DNA from: Rhizobium redzepovicii
GTDB taxonomy: Bacteria > Pseudomonadota > Alphaproteobacteria > Rhizobiales > Rhizobiaceae
Reading direction: 5' to 3'
Length of the DNA: 64,000 bases
NCBI RefSeq assembly: GCF_019793435.1
Contig: NZ_JAILYH010000017.1
Coordinates: 1-64,000 of the forward strand
Made by a program: the position numbers and the translations under genes. Shown here in pieces: positions 15,910 to 24,565 of the stretch. The notes under the pieces were generated by a model. It was not told the origin of the DNA. It searched no databases and was given only the letters and a program-made list of their open reading frames with translations. Numbering within the stretch: the stretch's first letter is position 1; every line of letters begins with the position of its first letter.

Positions 15910-16874
15910 ACTCCAAATACCTGCCGCTGCTGGCGACCATCGTCATCTTCGTGCTCGCTTATGCCGGTTGCACGCTGCAATATCCGAACATGCTGTCGAC
16001 CCGCGTCATCGGCAATCTTCTGACCGACAACGCCTTCCTCGGCATCGCCGCCGTCGGCATGACCTTCGTCATCATCTCCGGCGGCATCGATCTGTCGATC
16101 GGATCGATCATCGCCTTCACCGGCGTCTTCCTCGCGGTGATCCTGCAGAAGACCTCGATCCATCCGCTGCTGGCCTTCGCGCTGGTGCTGGTCATCACCA
16201 CCGCCTTTGGCGCGGTCATGGGCGCAATCATCCACTATCTCGAAATGCCGGCCTTCATCGTCACGCTCGCCGGCATGTTCCTGGCGCGCGGCATGGCCTT
16301 CGTGCTCTCGATCGACAGCATCCCGATCGACCACGAATATTATTCGACGCTGACGAGCCTCTATTGGCGCCTGCCCGGCGGCGGCCGGCTGACGCTGATC
16401 GGCGCCATCATGCTTCTGGTCTTTGCCGTCGGCATTTTCATCGCCCAGCGCACCCGCTTCGGCACCAATGTCTATGCGCTCGGCGGCGGCCCGCAGACGG
16501 CCCGGTTGATGGGCGTGCCTGTGGGACGCACGACAATCCAGATTTATGCGCTGTCGGGCTTTCTAGCAGGCCTTTCCGGGATCGTTTTTTCGCTGTACAC
16601 CTCTGCCGGATATTCTCTTGCAGCAGTCGGTGTCGAACTCGATGCCATCGCGGCGGTCGTCATTGGGGGGACGCTGCTGACCGGAGGAGCGGGATTCGTG
16701 GCGGGAACCTTCATCGGTATCCTGATCCAGGGGCTCATTCAGACCTACATCACCTTCGACGGCACTCTGTCGAGCTGGTGGACCAAGATTCTGATTGGCC
16801 TTTTGCTGTTTGCATTCATCCTGATGCAGAAAGCCATCCTGTTCGTTTCCAGTCTGAACAAGAGGTACGCCTGA
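15906..16874 (+). CDS. YjfF-like sugar ABC importer permease
   Basis: A 322-residue BPD_transp_2 permease with GMTFVIISGGIDLSIGSI (about residue 49) and ELDAIAAVVIGGTLLTGGAG (about residue 239). These are the same conserved loops as in its partner YtfT-like protein, as expected for a heterodimeric channel. ATGA overlap at the 5' end. The regulator gene starts 15 bases after its stop. Confidence 0.9.
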   Translation: MNSKYLPLLATIVIFVLAYAGCTLQYPNMLSTRVIGNLLTDNAFLGIAAVGMTFVIISGGIDLSIGSIIAFTGVFLAVILQKTSIHPLLAFALVLVITTAFGAVMGAIIHYLEMPAFIVTLAGMFLARGMAFVLSIDSIPIDHEYYSTLTSLYWRLPGGGRLTLIGAIMLLVFAVGIFIAQRTRFGTNVYALGGGPQTARLMGVPVGRTTIQIYALSGFLAGLSGIVFSLYTSAGYSLAAVGVELDAIAAVVIGGTLLTGGAGFVAGTFIGILIQGLIQTYITFDGTLSSWWTKILIGLLLFAFILMQKAILFVSSLNKRYA

Positions 16875-16889
16875 GGGGAGAGGGATCGC

Positions 16890-17675
16890 TTGCGCAACAA
16901 ATTGGACGAGACCCGTAAGACGGGGCGCAGAACCCGGACGAGCCACGCACAGGTGGTCGACGAACTCGGCAAGGAAATCGTCGCCGGCACCTATCCCGTC
17001 GGCACCATCCTGCCTGGCGACACCGAGCTGGCGCAGCGCTTCAAGGTGTCCCGTACCGTCTTGCGCGAGACGATGAAGACGCTTGCCGCCAAGGGCATGG
17101 TCGTCGCCAAGGCGCGGGTCGGCACGCGTGTGACCGAAAAGAACTTCTGGAACATGTTCGACAGCGAGATCATCGCCTGGCACTTCGATAACGGCGTGAC
17201 GGAAGAGTTTCTGCTGCAGCTCTACGATATTCGTCTCGCCATCGAACCCTTCGCCGCCGGTCTCGTTGCCGAACGGGCGAATGCCGAGGATATCGAGACG
17301 CTGCGCGCGCTGGCGCTCGAGATGGCGGCGAGCGGCCATACCGCCGACAGCCTCGCGCTCGCCGACCTTAACTTTCACCTGGCGCTCGCCGAGGCCTCGC
17401 ACAATCCCTTCATGCGCACCTTGGGCAGCCTCATCGAAGCGGCCCTCGTCGGCATGTTCCGCATGAGCACGCCGCCATCCGAAAACGGCTTCGCCAATAT
17501 CGCCGACACCCATATGCGTATCGTTGACGCGATCGTTTCCGGCGACAGCCTTGCTGCGCGCCGCGCCATGGAACTCGTCATCCTGGACGGCCGCCATCAT
17601 GTGCACGAGGCGTTCGCCGCCCGCGGTTCGGAGACAGTCATCGTGCCGATTTCAGCCGATATCTCACACCTGTAG
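16890..17675 (+). CDS. FadR-type GntR regulator of the sugar importer
   Basis: A 261-residue regulator with an N-terminal GntR winged helix (VVDELGKEIVAGTYPVGTIL, then RTVLRETMKTLAAKGMVVAK) and a C-terminal FCD domain with conserved ligand/metal residues (LNFHLALAEASHNPFM; HMRIVDAIVSGD). Start is a TTG at 16890 placed 5-15 bases after GAGGGGAGAGGG; no ATG fits the domain boundary. As last gene of the ytfQ-like operon it probably represses that operon in the absence of sugar, possibly at 12170-12178. Confidence 0.88.
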   Translation: MRNKLDETRKTGRRTRTSHAQVVDELGKEIVAGTYPVGTILPGDTELAQRFKVSRTVLRETMKTLAAKGMVVAKARVGTRVTEKNFWNMFDSEIIAWHFDNGVTEEFLLQLYDIRLAIEPFAAGLVAERANAEDIETLRALALEMAASGHTADSLALADLNFHLALAEASHNPFMRTLGSLIEAALVGMFRMSTPPSENGFANIADTHMRIVDAIVSGDSLAARRAMELVILDGRHHVHEAFAARGSETVIVPISADISHL

Positions 17676-17694
17676 AGGCTCTGCTCTGTTCCGC

Positions 17695-17719
17695 GCGCCC
17701 CGCGTCTTTTTCGGGGCGC
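17695..17719 (+). terminator. Terminator hairpin after the sugar importer operon
   Basis: GCGCCCCG (17695-17702) and CGGGGCGC (17712-17719) form a perfect 8-base stem with a T-rich loop, 20 bases after the gntR stop. The T-run is in the loop, not after the stem, so efficiency is uncertain. Confidence 0.5.
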
Positions 17720-17756
17720 AAAGCACGCCGCAAGACTTTCGATCCACAAAGCGCAC

Positions 17757-17793
17757 TTCCCGAAAATCGATTCCGATTTCAGGAATTATGCAG
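17757..17793. repeat. Palindromic intergenic repeat, copy 2 (reverse orientation)
   Basis: Read on the minus strand it runs CTGCATAATTCCTGAAATCG followed by GAATCGATTTTCGGG. It aligns with the element at 13204-13252 over most of its length, though its right outer arm is missing. It lies 48 bases before glmU, inside the presumed promoter region. Confidence 0.6.
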
Positions 17794-17840
17794 TATGAGG
17801 CAACAAAGCCGCCTCATGGCGCGGATTCGCGGAGCAGATC

Positions 17841-19202
17841 ATGGAACGTACTTGTCTTGCCGTCATCCTTGCCGCCGGTGACAGCACGCGGATGAAATCC
17901 TCGAAATCGAAGGTGCTGCATCCGGTCGCCGGACGGCCGATGATCGCCCATGTGGTCGAGGCGGTCGCCTCCGCCGGCATTTCCTCCGCTGCACTCGTCG
18001 TCGGCCGCGATGCCGAGGAAGTGGCAAAGGCAGCACACATTGGCGGCGTCGGAATTGAATCCTGCCTGCAGAAGGAGCGCCTCGGCACCGGCCATGCGGT
18101 GCTGGCGGCGCGCGAATCGATCGCCAAGGGCTATGACGATATTCTCGTCACCTATGGCGACGTGCCGCTGCAGACCGACGGGCCGTTGAAGGCCGCCCGC
18201 CAGGGCCTTGCCGAAGGCAGCGATATCGTCGTCATCGGATTCCACACCGATCGCCCCACAGGCTACGGCCGCCTGCTCGTCAAGGACGGCGAACTCATCG
18301 CCATCCGCGAGGAAAAGGACGCGACCGATGCTGAGCGCACGGTGACGTGGTGCAACAGCGGGCTGATGGCGATCAACGGCCGCAAGGCGCTCGATCTGCT
18401 CTCGCGCATCGGCAATGCCAATGCCAAGGGTGAATTCTATCTGACCGATCTCGTCGAAATCGCCCGTTCGCTCGGCGGCCGCGTCACCGCCGTCGACGCC
18501 CCTGAGATCGAGATGACCGGCTGCAACACCCGGGCTGAGCTTGCCGTCATCGAGCGGTTCTGGCAGGAGCGCCGCCGCCACGACATGATGCTGTCAGGCG
18601 TCACCATGATTGCGCCGGAAACGGTCTTTCTGTCCTACGACACCGTCATCGGCCAGGACGCGCTGATCGAGCCGAACGTGGTCTTCGGCCCCGGCGCTGT
18701 GATCGACGGCGGCGCCGTCATCCATGCCTTCTCGCATATAGAAGGCGCCCATGTCAGCCAAGGCGCGACCGTCGGCCCCTTCGCGCGGTTGCGGCCAGGT
18801 GCCGATCTCGCCAATGGTTCGAAGGTCGGCAATTTCTGTGAGGTCAAGAACGGCCGGATCGGCGACGGCGCCAAGGTCAACCATCTTACCTATATCGGCG
18901 ACGCCGTTATCGGCGCCGGCAGCAATATCGGCGCCGGTACGATCACCTGCAATTATGACGGCGTCAACAAGGCCGAGACGGTGATCGGTGAAAACGCCTT
19001 CATTGGTTCCAACTCCTCGCTGGTCGCCCCGGTGACGATCGGCGACGGCGCCTATATCGCCTCCGGCAGCGTCATCACCGCCGACGTCCCGGCCGATGCG
19101 CTGGCGCTCGGCCGTGCCCGGCAGGAGATCAAGCCCGGTCGGGCCACACTGCTGCGCGAGCGCGCGCTCGCCATCAAGGCCGCGAAGAAGGCTAAGGCCT
19201 GA
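17841..19202 (+). CDS. glmU: Bifunctional UDP-GlcNAc pyrophosphorylase / glucosamine-1-P acetyltransferase
   Basis: A 453-residue cytoplasmic enzyme. The C-terminal domain acetylates glucosamine-1-phosphate with acetyl-CoA, and the N-terminal domain joins it to UTP, giving UDP-GlcNAc for peptidoglycan and LPS. N-terminal uridyltransferase motif LAAGDSTRMKSSKSKVLHPV (residues 10-29), then VTYGDVPL. The C-terminal left-handed beta-helix is built from hexapeptide repeats (GPGAVIDGGAVI; IGAGTITCNYDGVNKAETVI, the acetyltransferase active-site segment). glmS, the preceding step of the pathway, follows 110 bases later. Confidence 0.96.
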   Translation: MERTCLAVILAAGDSTRMKSSKSKVLHPVAGRPMIAHVVEAVASAGISSAALVVGRDAEEVAKAAHIGGVGIESCLQKERLGTGHAVLAARESIAKGYDDILVTYGDVPLQTDGPLKAARQGLAEGSDIVVIGFHTDRPTGYGRLLVKDGELIAIREEKDATDAERTVTWCNSGLMAINGRKALDLLSRIGNANAKGEFYLTDLVEIARSLGGRVTAVDAPEIEMTGCNTRAELAVIERFWQERRRHDMMLSGVTMIAPETVFLSYDTVIGQDALIEPNVVFGPGAVIDGGAVIHAFSHIEGAHVSQGATVGPFARLRPGADLANGSKVGNFCEVKNGRIGDGAKVNHLTYIGDAVIGAGSNIGAGTITCNYDGVNKAETVIGENAFIGSNSSLVAPVTIGDGAYIASGSVITADVPADALALGRARQEIKPGRATLLRERALAIKAAKKAKA

Positions 19203-19312
19203 AGCCGCTTTGCGTAACCGGCGGAAATTGAAAGTGACCGCCGAGGTGATTGATAACTAAGCGGGAATCGTTAGGACTGGCCTCGATTGTCGGAGCCTTG
19301 TGGGGATATTGC

Positions 19313-21139
19313 ATGTGCGGAATTGTGGGGATCGTCGGAACTCAGCCTGTTGCCGGGCGACTGGTCGATGCGCTGAAGCGTCTCGAATATCGCGGTTATG
19401 ATTCCGCCGGTGTCGCCACCATCCATGAGGGGGTGATGGATCGCCGCCGCGCCGAGGGCAAGCTGTTCAATCTGGAAAAGCGCCTCGACGCCGAACCGCT
19501 GCCAGGCCTGGTCGGCATTGCCCACACGCGGTGGGCGACGCACGGCGTTCCCAATGAAACCAATGCCCATCCGCATTTTGTCGAAGGTGTCGCCGTTGTC
19601 CATAACGGCATCATCGAGAATTTCTCCGAACTGCGCGACGAACTGACCGCCGAAGGCGCGGTCTTCGAAACGCAGACCGACACCGAGGTCGTCGCCCAGC
19701 TGATGGCGAAATACCTGCGCGAGGGCCTGGAGCCGCGCGCCGCCATGCTGCAGATGCTGAACCGGCTGACCGGCGCCTATGCTCTCGCCGTCATGCTCAA
19801 GGCCGATCCTGGTACGATCATGGCCGCCCGTTCCGGCCCGCCGCTTGCCGTCGGTTATGGCCGCGGCGAGATGTTCCTCGGTTCGGATGCGATTGCGCTC
19901 TCGCCCTTTACCAACGAGATCACCTATTTGGTCGACGGCGACTGCGCCGTCATCACACGCGACAGCGTCGCCGTTATCGACTTCGCCGGAAAGCCGGTCA
20001 AGCGCTCTCGCCAGATCTCGCAGGCGACCGCCTATGTCGTCGACAAGGGCAACCACCGCCATTTCATGGAAAAGGAAATCTACGAGCAACCGGAGGTGAT
20101 CTCCCATGCGCTCAGCCATTACGTCGATTTCGCCGAGAACACGATCGGCGCCAATGCCGCTGCGATCGATTTCAAGGCGGCGACCGGCTTGGCGATCTCG
20201 GCCTGCGGCACTGCCTATCTCGCCGGTCTCGTCGGCAAATACTGGTTCGAGCGTTATGCCCGCCTGCCTGTCGAGATCGACGTCGCCTCCGAATTCCGCT
20301 ATCGCGAAATGCCGCTGTCGCCCTCGCAGGCAGCGCTCTTCATCTCCCAGTCCGGCGAGACCGCCGATACGCTGGCATCGCTGCGCTATTGCCGGGACAA
20401 CGGCCTGAAGATCGGCGCCGTCGTCAATGTCCGCGAATCGACGATCGCTCGCGAATCCGACGCCGTTTTCCCGATCATGGCCGGACCTGAAATCGGCGTC
20501 GCCTCGACCAAGGCCTTCACCTGCCAGCTGGCCGTGCTGGCATCGCTGGCGATCGGCGCCGGCAAGGCCCGCGGCACGGTGAGCGCCGAGGAGGAGAGGG
20601 CGCTGGTGCGCCATCTCGCCGAAATGCCGCGCATCATGAGCCGAGTGCTGAACCTCATCCAGCCGCAGATGGAAAGCCTGTCGCGCGAGCTGTCGAAATG
20701 CAAGGACGTGCTTTATCTCGGCCGCGGCACCAGCTTCCCGCTCGCCATGGAAGGCGCGCTGAAGCTCAAGGAAATCTCCTATATTCACGCCGAAGGCTAT
20801 GCCGCCGGCGAATTGAAGCACGGGCCGATCGCGCTGATCGACGAGAACATGCCTGTCATCGTCATTGCCCCCTTCGACCGTTTCTTCGAAAAGACCGTCT
20901 CGAACATGCAGGAGGTCGCAGCCCGCGGCGGCCGCATCATCTTCATAACCGACGAGGCCGGTGCGAGCGCCTCGAAACTGCCGACCATGGCGACGATCAC
21001 CCTGCCTGTGGTCGACGAAATCATCGCACCGATGATCTTCTCGCTGCCGATCCAGCTGCTCGCCTATCACACCGCCGTCTTCATGGGCACGGATGTCGAT
21101 CAGCCGCGCAATCTGGCGAAATCCGTGACCGTGGAATAA
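19313..21139 (+). CDS. glmS: Glutamine-fructose-6-phosphate aminotransferase (isomerising)
   Basis: A 608-residue enzyme making glucosamine-6-phosphate from fructose-6-phosphate and glutamine, the entry to amino-sugar synthesis. The start at 19313 puts the N-terminal nucleophile Cys directly after Met (MCGIVGIVG), which is required for the class II glutaminase. Other features are RGYDSAG, THGVPNETNAHPH, and two SIS domains (SACGTAYLAGLVGK; SQSGETADTLASLRYC), ending in PRNLAKSVTVE. The in-frame extension to 19250 is therefore not used. Follows glmU. Confidence 0.96.
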   Translation: MCGIVGIVGTQPVAGRLVDALKRLEYRGYDSAGVATIHEGVMDRRRAEGKLFNLEKRLDAEPLPGLVGIAHTRWATHGVPNETNAHPHFVEGVAVVHNGIIENFSELRDELTAEGAVFETQTDTEVVAQLMAKYLREGLEPRAAMLQMLNRLTGAYALAVMLKADPGTIMAARSGPPLAVGYGRGEMFLGSDAIALSPFTNEITYLVDGDCAVITRDSVAVIDFAGKPVKRSRQISQATAYVVDKGNHRHFMEKEIYEQPEVISHALSHYVDFAENTIGANAAAIDFKAATGLAISACGTAYLAGLVGKYWFERYARLPVEIDVASEFRYREMPLSPSQAALFISQSGETADTLASLRYCRDNGLKIGAVVNVRESTIARESDAVFPIMAGPEIGVASTKAFTCQLAVLASLAIGAGKARGTVSAEEERALVRHLAEMPRIMSRVLNLIQPQMESLSRELSKCKDVLYLGRGTSFPLAMEGALKLKEISYIHAEGYAAGELKHGPIALIDENMPVIVIAPFDRFFEKTVSNMQEVAARGGRIIFITDEAGASASKLPTMATITLPVVDEIIAPMIFSLPIQLLAYHTAVFMGTDVDQPRNLAKSVTVE

Positions 21140-21273
21140 GCCCGCAACGACCTGATCTTCGCGCCGAAACATATTGTGCGACGCCCCGAATTCTGGCAGT
21201 TTTACCAGGCGGACAAGGGGGAAGGGCCGGCGTTCCGGCCTGTCCAGGACCGAGATGGAGTTCATCAGGCGAG

Positions 21274-21981
21274 ATGACCGACAACACCCCCAGAATGCCG
21301 GTCGCGACCCGGCTGAGGAATAATTTTCTTGCAGGCCTGATTATCTGCGCGCCGATCGCGATTACCATCTGGCTGACCTGGACCTTCATCCACTGGTCGG
21401 ATAGCTGGGTCAGGCCCTATATTCCGGCGCGCTGGAATCCGGAAAGCTACCTCAATTTCGCCATTCCCGGATTCGGCCTGCTGACCGCCGTCGTGCTGAT
21501 CACCGTTGTCGGCTTCCTCGGCAAGAACCTCATCGGACAGAGCATCGTTCGTTTCGGCGAATCGGTCGTTCAGCGCATGCCGCTGGTGCGCACCGTCTAC
21601 AGAAGCGTGAAGCAGATTTTCGAAACCGTGCTGAAGGAACAGGCGAACTCCTTCAAGAAGGTCGGCCTCATCGAATATCCCAGTCCCGGCCTCTGGGCGC
21701 TGGTCTTCATCGCCACCGACGCCAAGGGCGAGATCGCGTCGAAGTTCAACGACATGGGTCAGGATATGGTCGCCGTCTTCCTGCCGCCGACGCCGGTGCC
21801 GACGGCGGGTTTCCTGGTCTTCGTGCCCCGCGAAAAGATCGTCCTTCTCGACATGAGCCCGGAAGACGCCGCCAAGTTCCTGATCTCGGGCGGACTCGTC
21901 GCCCCCGAGCACAAGCCTTCCGAACCGAAGCAGAAGCATCTGCCGCGGCCGAAGCCCGTAGCGGTTTCCAAGGCGGATTGA
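21274..21981 (+). CDS. DUF502 family inner-membrane protein
   Basis: A 235-residue protein with two N-terminal membrane helices (FLAGLIICAPIAITIWLTW; FGLLTAVVLITVVGFLG). Then comes the DUF502 core (MPLVRTVYRSVKQIFETVL, and FLPPTPVPTAGFLVFVPREK) and a short basic, proline-rich tail. The family is widespread in proteobacteria and of unknown function. Start ATG 21274 follows a GGCGAG site. The A of its stop codon is the first base of a palindromic repeat element. Confidence 0.88.
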   Translation: MTDNTPRMPVATRLRNNFLAGLIICAPIAITIWLTWTFIHWSDSWVRPYIPARWNPESYLNFAIPGFGLLTAVVLITVVGFLGKNLIGQSIVRFGESVVQRMPLVRTVYRSVKQIFETVLKEQANSFKKVGLIEYPSPGLWALVFIATDAKGEIASKFNDMGQDMVAVFLPPTPVPTAGFLVFVPREKIVLLDMSPEDAAKFLISGGLVAPEHKPSEPKQKHLPRPKPVAVSKAD

Positions 21982-22029
21982 TGCATGTCGCCCAAAAGTG
22001 TTTGGCGGTTTTGGGATAACGACATGCAT
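21981..22029. repeat. RIME1-like palindromic element
   Basis: Perfect outer arms ATGCATGTCG (21981-21990) and CGACATGCAT (22020-22029), plus inner arms CCCAAAA and TTTTGGG (21991-21997, 22009-22015), enclose GTGTTTGGCGG. This matches a palindrome type frequently seen between rhizobial genes. It sits between the converging DUF502 and recG genes and may act as a bidirectional terminator. Confidence 0.75.
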
Positions 22030-22061
22030 GGAAGGAAGATTAAAGTGCGCCGCGGCGCGCT

Positions 22062-24167
22062 TTATCCAGCTCTCAAGAACCGGATCGCCTCGTCGCGACG
22101 GAAGAGATAGAGCAGGGTGCGGATCGCCGTTCCTCTGTCGCCGGTGAGCTCCGGATCGCGCTCGATCAGATAGGCGGCATCCTTGCGGGCGATTTCCAGG
22201 AGGTCGGCATGCGCCTCGAGGCTGGCGATGCGAAAGCCCGGCGTGCCGGACTGGCGCGTGCCGAGCAGCTCGCCTTCACCGCGCAATTTCAAGTCTTCCT
22301 CGGCGATGCGAAAACCGTCTTCGGTCTCGCGCATGATCGAAAGCCTGGCGTGGCCGGTTTCGCCGAGCGGGCCCTTGTAGAGCAGGATGCAGGTCGAAGC
22401 CTCGTCGCCGCGCCCCACGCGGCCGCGCAACTGGTGCAATTGCGCCAGGCCGAAGCGCTCGGCATGTTCGATCACCATGATCGTCGCATCCGGCACGTCG
22501 ACGCCGACCTCGACGACGGTGGTGGCGACCAGAAGCCGGGTCTCGCCGTTCTTGAACGCCATCATCGCCGCATCTTTTTCCGGCCCGCTCATCCGGCCAT
22601 GGATGAGGCCGATATCGGGGCCGAGCGTGGCAACAAGTGTTGCATGCCGCTCCTCGGCCGACATCAGGTCGAGCTGCTCGGATTCCTCGACCAGCGGGCA
22701 GATCCAGTAGGCTTTCTTGCCCTCGGCAAGGGCACCCTGCAGCCGCCCGACGATTTCGCCTGTCCTTTCCATCGGCACGGTGATCGTCTGGATCGGCTTG
22801 CGGCCGGCCGGCTTCTCAGTGAGCTTGGAGACGTCCATGTCACCGAAAGCGGCAAGCACCAGCGTACGCGGGATCGGTGTCGCCGTCATCACCAGCATGT
22901 GCGGCGAGATGCCCTTGGCAGTCAATCTCAAGCGCTGATGCACGCCGAAACGGTGCTGCTCGTCGACGACGGCCAGCATCAGCTTGGCGTAAGCGACGCT
23001 GTCCTGGAACAGCGCATGCGTGCCGATGACGATCTGTGCGGCGCCCGAGGCAATGCGTTCGAGGATCTCCTCCCGTTCGCGCCCCTTGGTGCGGCCGGTC
23101 AGGACCTCGATGCCGAGGCCGGCGGAGGCAGCGAATTTCGAGATCGTCGCGTGGTGCTGCCGCGCCAGAATTTCGGTCGGCGCCATCAGCACGGCCTGGC
23201 CGCCGCTTTCGATCACCGCCGCCATCGCCATCAGCGCCACCAGCGTCTTGCCGGAACCGACATCACCTTGCAGCAGCCGCAGCATGCGCTCGGCGCCTGC
23301 CATGTCCTTCAAAACCTCGGCGATCGCCACGTTCTGGCTAGATGTGAGCGAGAAGGGCAGGGACTTCAGGATCTTGGCGCTGACTTTGCCCGTCGCCTGC
23401 ACCGGCTGGCCCGCCACCTTGCGCAGCCTCTGGCGCACCAGGCTCAGCGATAGCTGGCCGGCGAGAAACTCGTCATAAGCAAGCCGCCGTCGTGCGGGGG
23501 CCTGCGGATCGATATCGGCGGGGTCGCGCGGCTCGTGCAGCATGTGGAAACTGTCGCGGATCGACGGCAGGCCTTGCTTCTGCGCCAGCGCCGGGTCGAT
23601 CCATTCCGGCAGCTCGGGAAAACGCGGCAGGGCGGCATCGATGATCTTGCGCAATGTCTTCGGCGAGAGCCCTGCCGTGAGCGGATAGATCGGCTCGACC
23701 AGCGGCAGGTTCTCCGCCTCGTCAGCCCTGACGATGTAGTCCGGATGCACCATCGAGGCGCGGCCGTTGAACCAGTCGACCTTGCCGCTGACCGTCACCT
23801 CGGCATCGACAGGCAGCTGTTTTTCCAGCCAGGCTGCCTGGCCGCGGAAGAAGACCAGCGTCAATTCGCCGGTCTCGTCATGCAGAAAGACCCGGTAGGG
23901 CACATTGCTCTTGCCACGCTGCGGCACCTGGTGGCGATCGACGCGGGCGGTGATCGTGACGATCGCGCCCTGCGGCGCGCGGGCGATCCCCGGCTGATTG
24001 CGCCGGTCGATCAGCGAAAAGGGCGCATGGAAGAGGAGGTCGATGACCCGACAATCCTCCGCCGTCTCGCGCCCGAGCAGCTTGATCAGCAGCTCGGCGA
24101 TCTTCGGGCCGACGCCAGGAAGGCCCGAAATGGGAGAAAACAAAGGATCGAGAATGGCGGGGCGCAT
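22062..24167 (-). CDS. recG: ATP-dependent DNA helicase RecG
   Basis: A 701-residue branch-migrating helicase that remodels stalled replication forks and Holliday junctions. N-terminal wedge/OB domain (residues about 1-230, with LPGVGPKIAELL at the start), then superfamily 2 helicase motifs. These include Walker A GDVGSGKT (about residue 301), DEQH box, ATPIPRT (motif III), TTVVEVGVDVPDATIMVIEHAERFGLAQLHQLRGRVGRG (motifs V-VI, about residues 560-600). Start MRPAILDPL at 24167 fits family length; a longer frame adds 15 residues. Divergent from sdhE. Confidence 0.95.
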   Translation of the reverse strand: MRPAILDPLFSPISGLPGVGPKIAELLIKLLGRETAEDCRVIDLLFHAPFSLIDRRNQPGIARAPQGAIVTITARVDRHQVPQRGKSNVPYRVFLHDETGELTLVFFRGQAAWLEKQLPVDAEVTVSGKVDWFNGRASMVHPDYIVRADEAENLPLVEPIYPLTAGLSPKTLRKIIDAALPRFPELPEWIDPALAQKQGLPSIRDSFHMLHEPRDPADIDPQAPARRRLAYDEFLAGQLSLSLVRQRLRKVAGQPVQATGKVSAKILKSLPFSLTSSQNVAIAEVLKDMAGAERMLRLLQGDVGSGKTLVALMAMAAVIESGGQAVLMAPTEILARQHHATISKFAASAGLGIEVLTGRTKGREREEILERIASGAAQIVIGTHALFQDSVAYAKLMLAVVDEQHRFGVHQRLRLTAKGISPHMLVMTATPIPRTLVLAAFGDMDVSKLTEKPAGRKPIQTITVPMERTGEIVGRLQGALAEGKKAYWICPLVEESEQLDLMSAEERHATLVATLGPDIGLIHGRMSGPEKDAAMMAFKNGETRLLVATTVVEVGVDVPDATIMVIEHAERFGLAQLHQLRGRVGRGDEASTCILLYKGPLGETGHARLSIMRETEDGFRIAEEDLKLRGEGELLGTRQSGTPGFRIASLEAHADLLEIARKDAAYLIERDPELTGDRGTAIRTLLYLFRRDEAIRFLRAG

Positions 24168-24259
24168 GCGGCCAAAATGCGATGAACAATGCGGCCTTGG
24201 CAAGGCTGACAAGCCGCTTTCCAGGGTCTATAGAGGCGCATCAACAGGAAGGTAATGCC

Positions 24260-24565
24260 ATGACAGGTGTCACGCTCACGAGTGCCGGTCTCGACCCGCG
24301 CCGCCGCCGGATCCTTTTCCGCTGCTGGCATCGCGGCATCCGCGAGATGGATCTGGTCTTCGGCCAGTTCGCCGAAGCCGAGATCGCGACGCTTTCGGAA
24401 GCCGAGCTCGACGAGTTCGAGACGATCATGGCTGAGGAAGACAATGACCTAGTCCGCTGGATCATGGGAACATGGCCTGTTCCCGAGCGTTTCCAGACAC
24501 CGATCTTTGCCCGCCTTGCCGCCTATACGCCCGATTTCGACAAGCCCCTCAGGACGCCGGAATGA
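24260..24565 (+). CDS. sdhE: FAD assembly factor SdhE (succinate dehydrogenase assembly)
   Basis: A 101-residue SdhE/YgfY-family protein that promotes covalent flavinylation of succinate dehydrogenase SdhA. The conserved motif RGIREMDLVFGQFAE (about residues 26-40, with the key Arg-Gly) and the late FETIMAEEDNDLVRWIMG are present. Start at ATG 24260 after GGAAGGTAATGCC. The stop overlaps the mfd start (ATGA), so it is translationally coupled to mfd; a recG-sdhE-mfd neighbourhood is common in alphaproteobacteria. Confidence 0.9.
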   Translation: MTGVTLTSAGLDPRRRRILFRCWHRGIREMDLVFGQFAEAEIATLSEAELDEFETIMAEEDNDLVRWIMGTWPVPERFQTPIFARLAAYTPDFDKPLRTPE

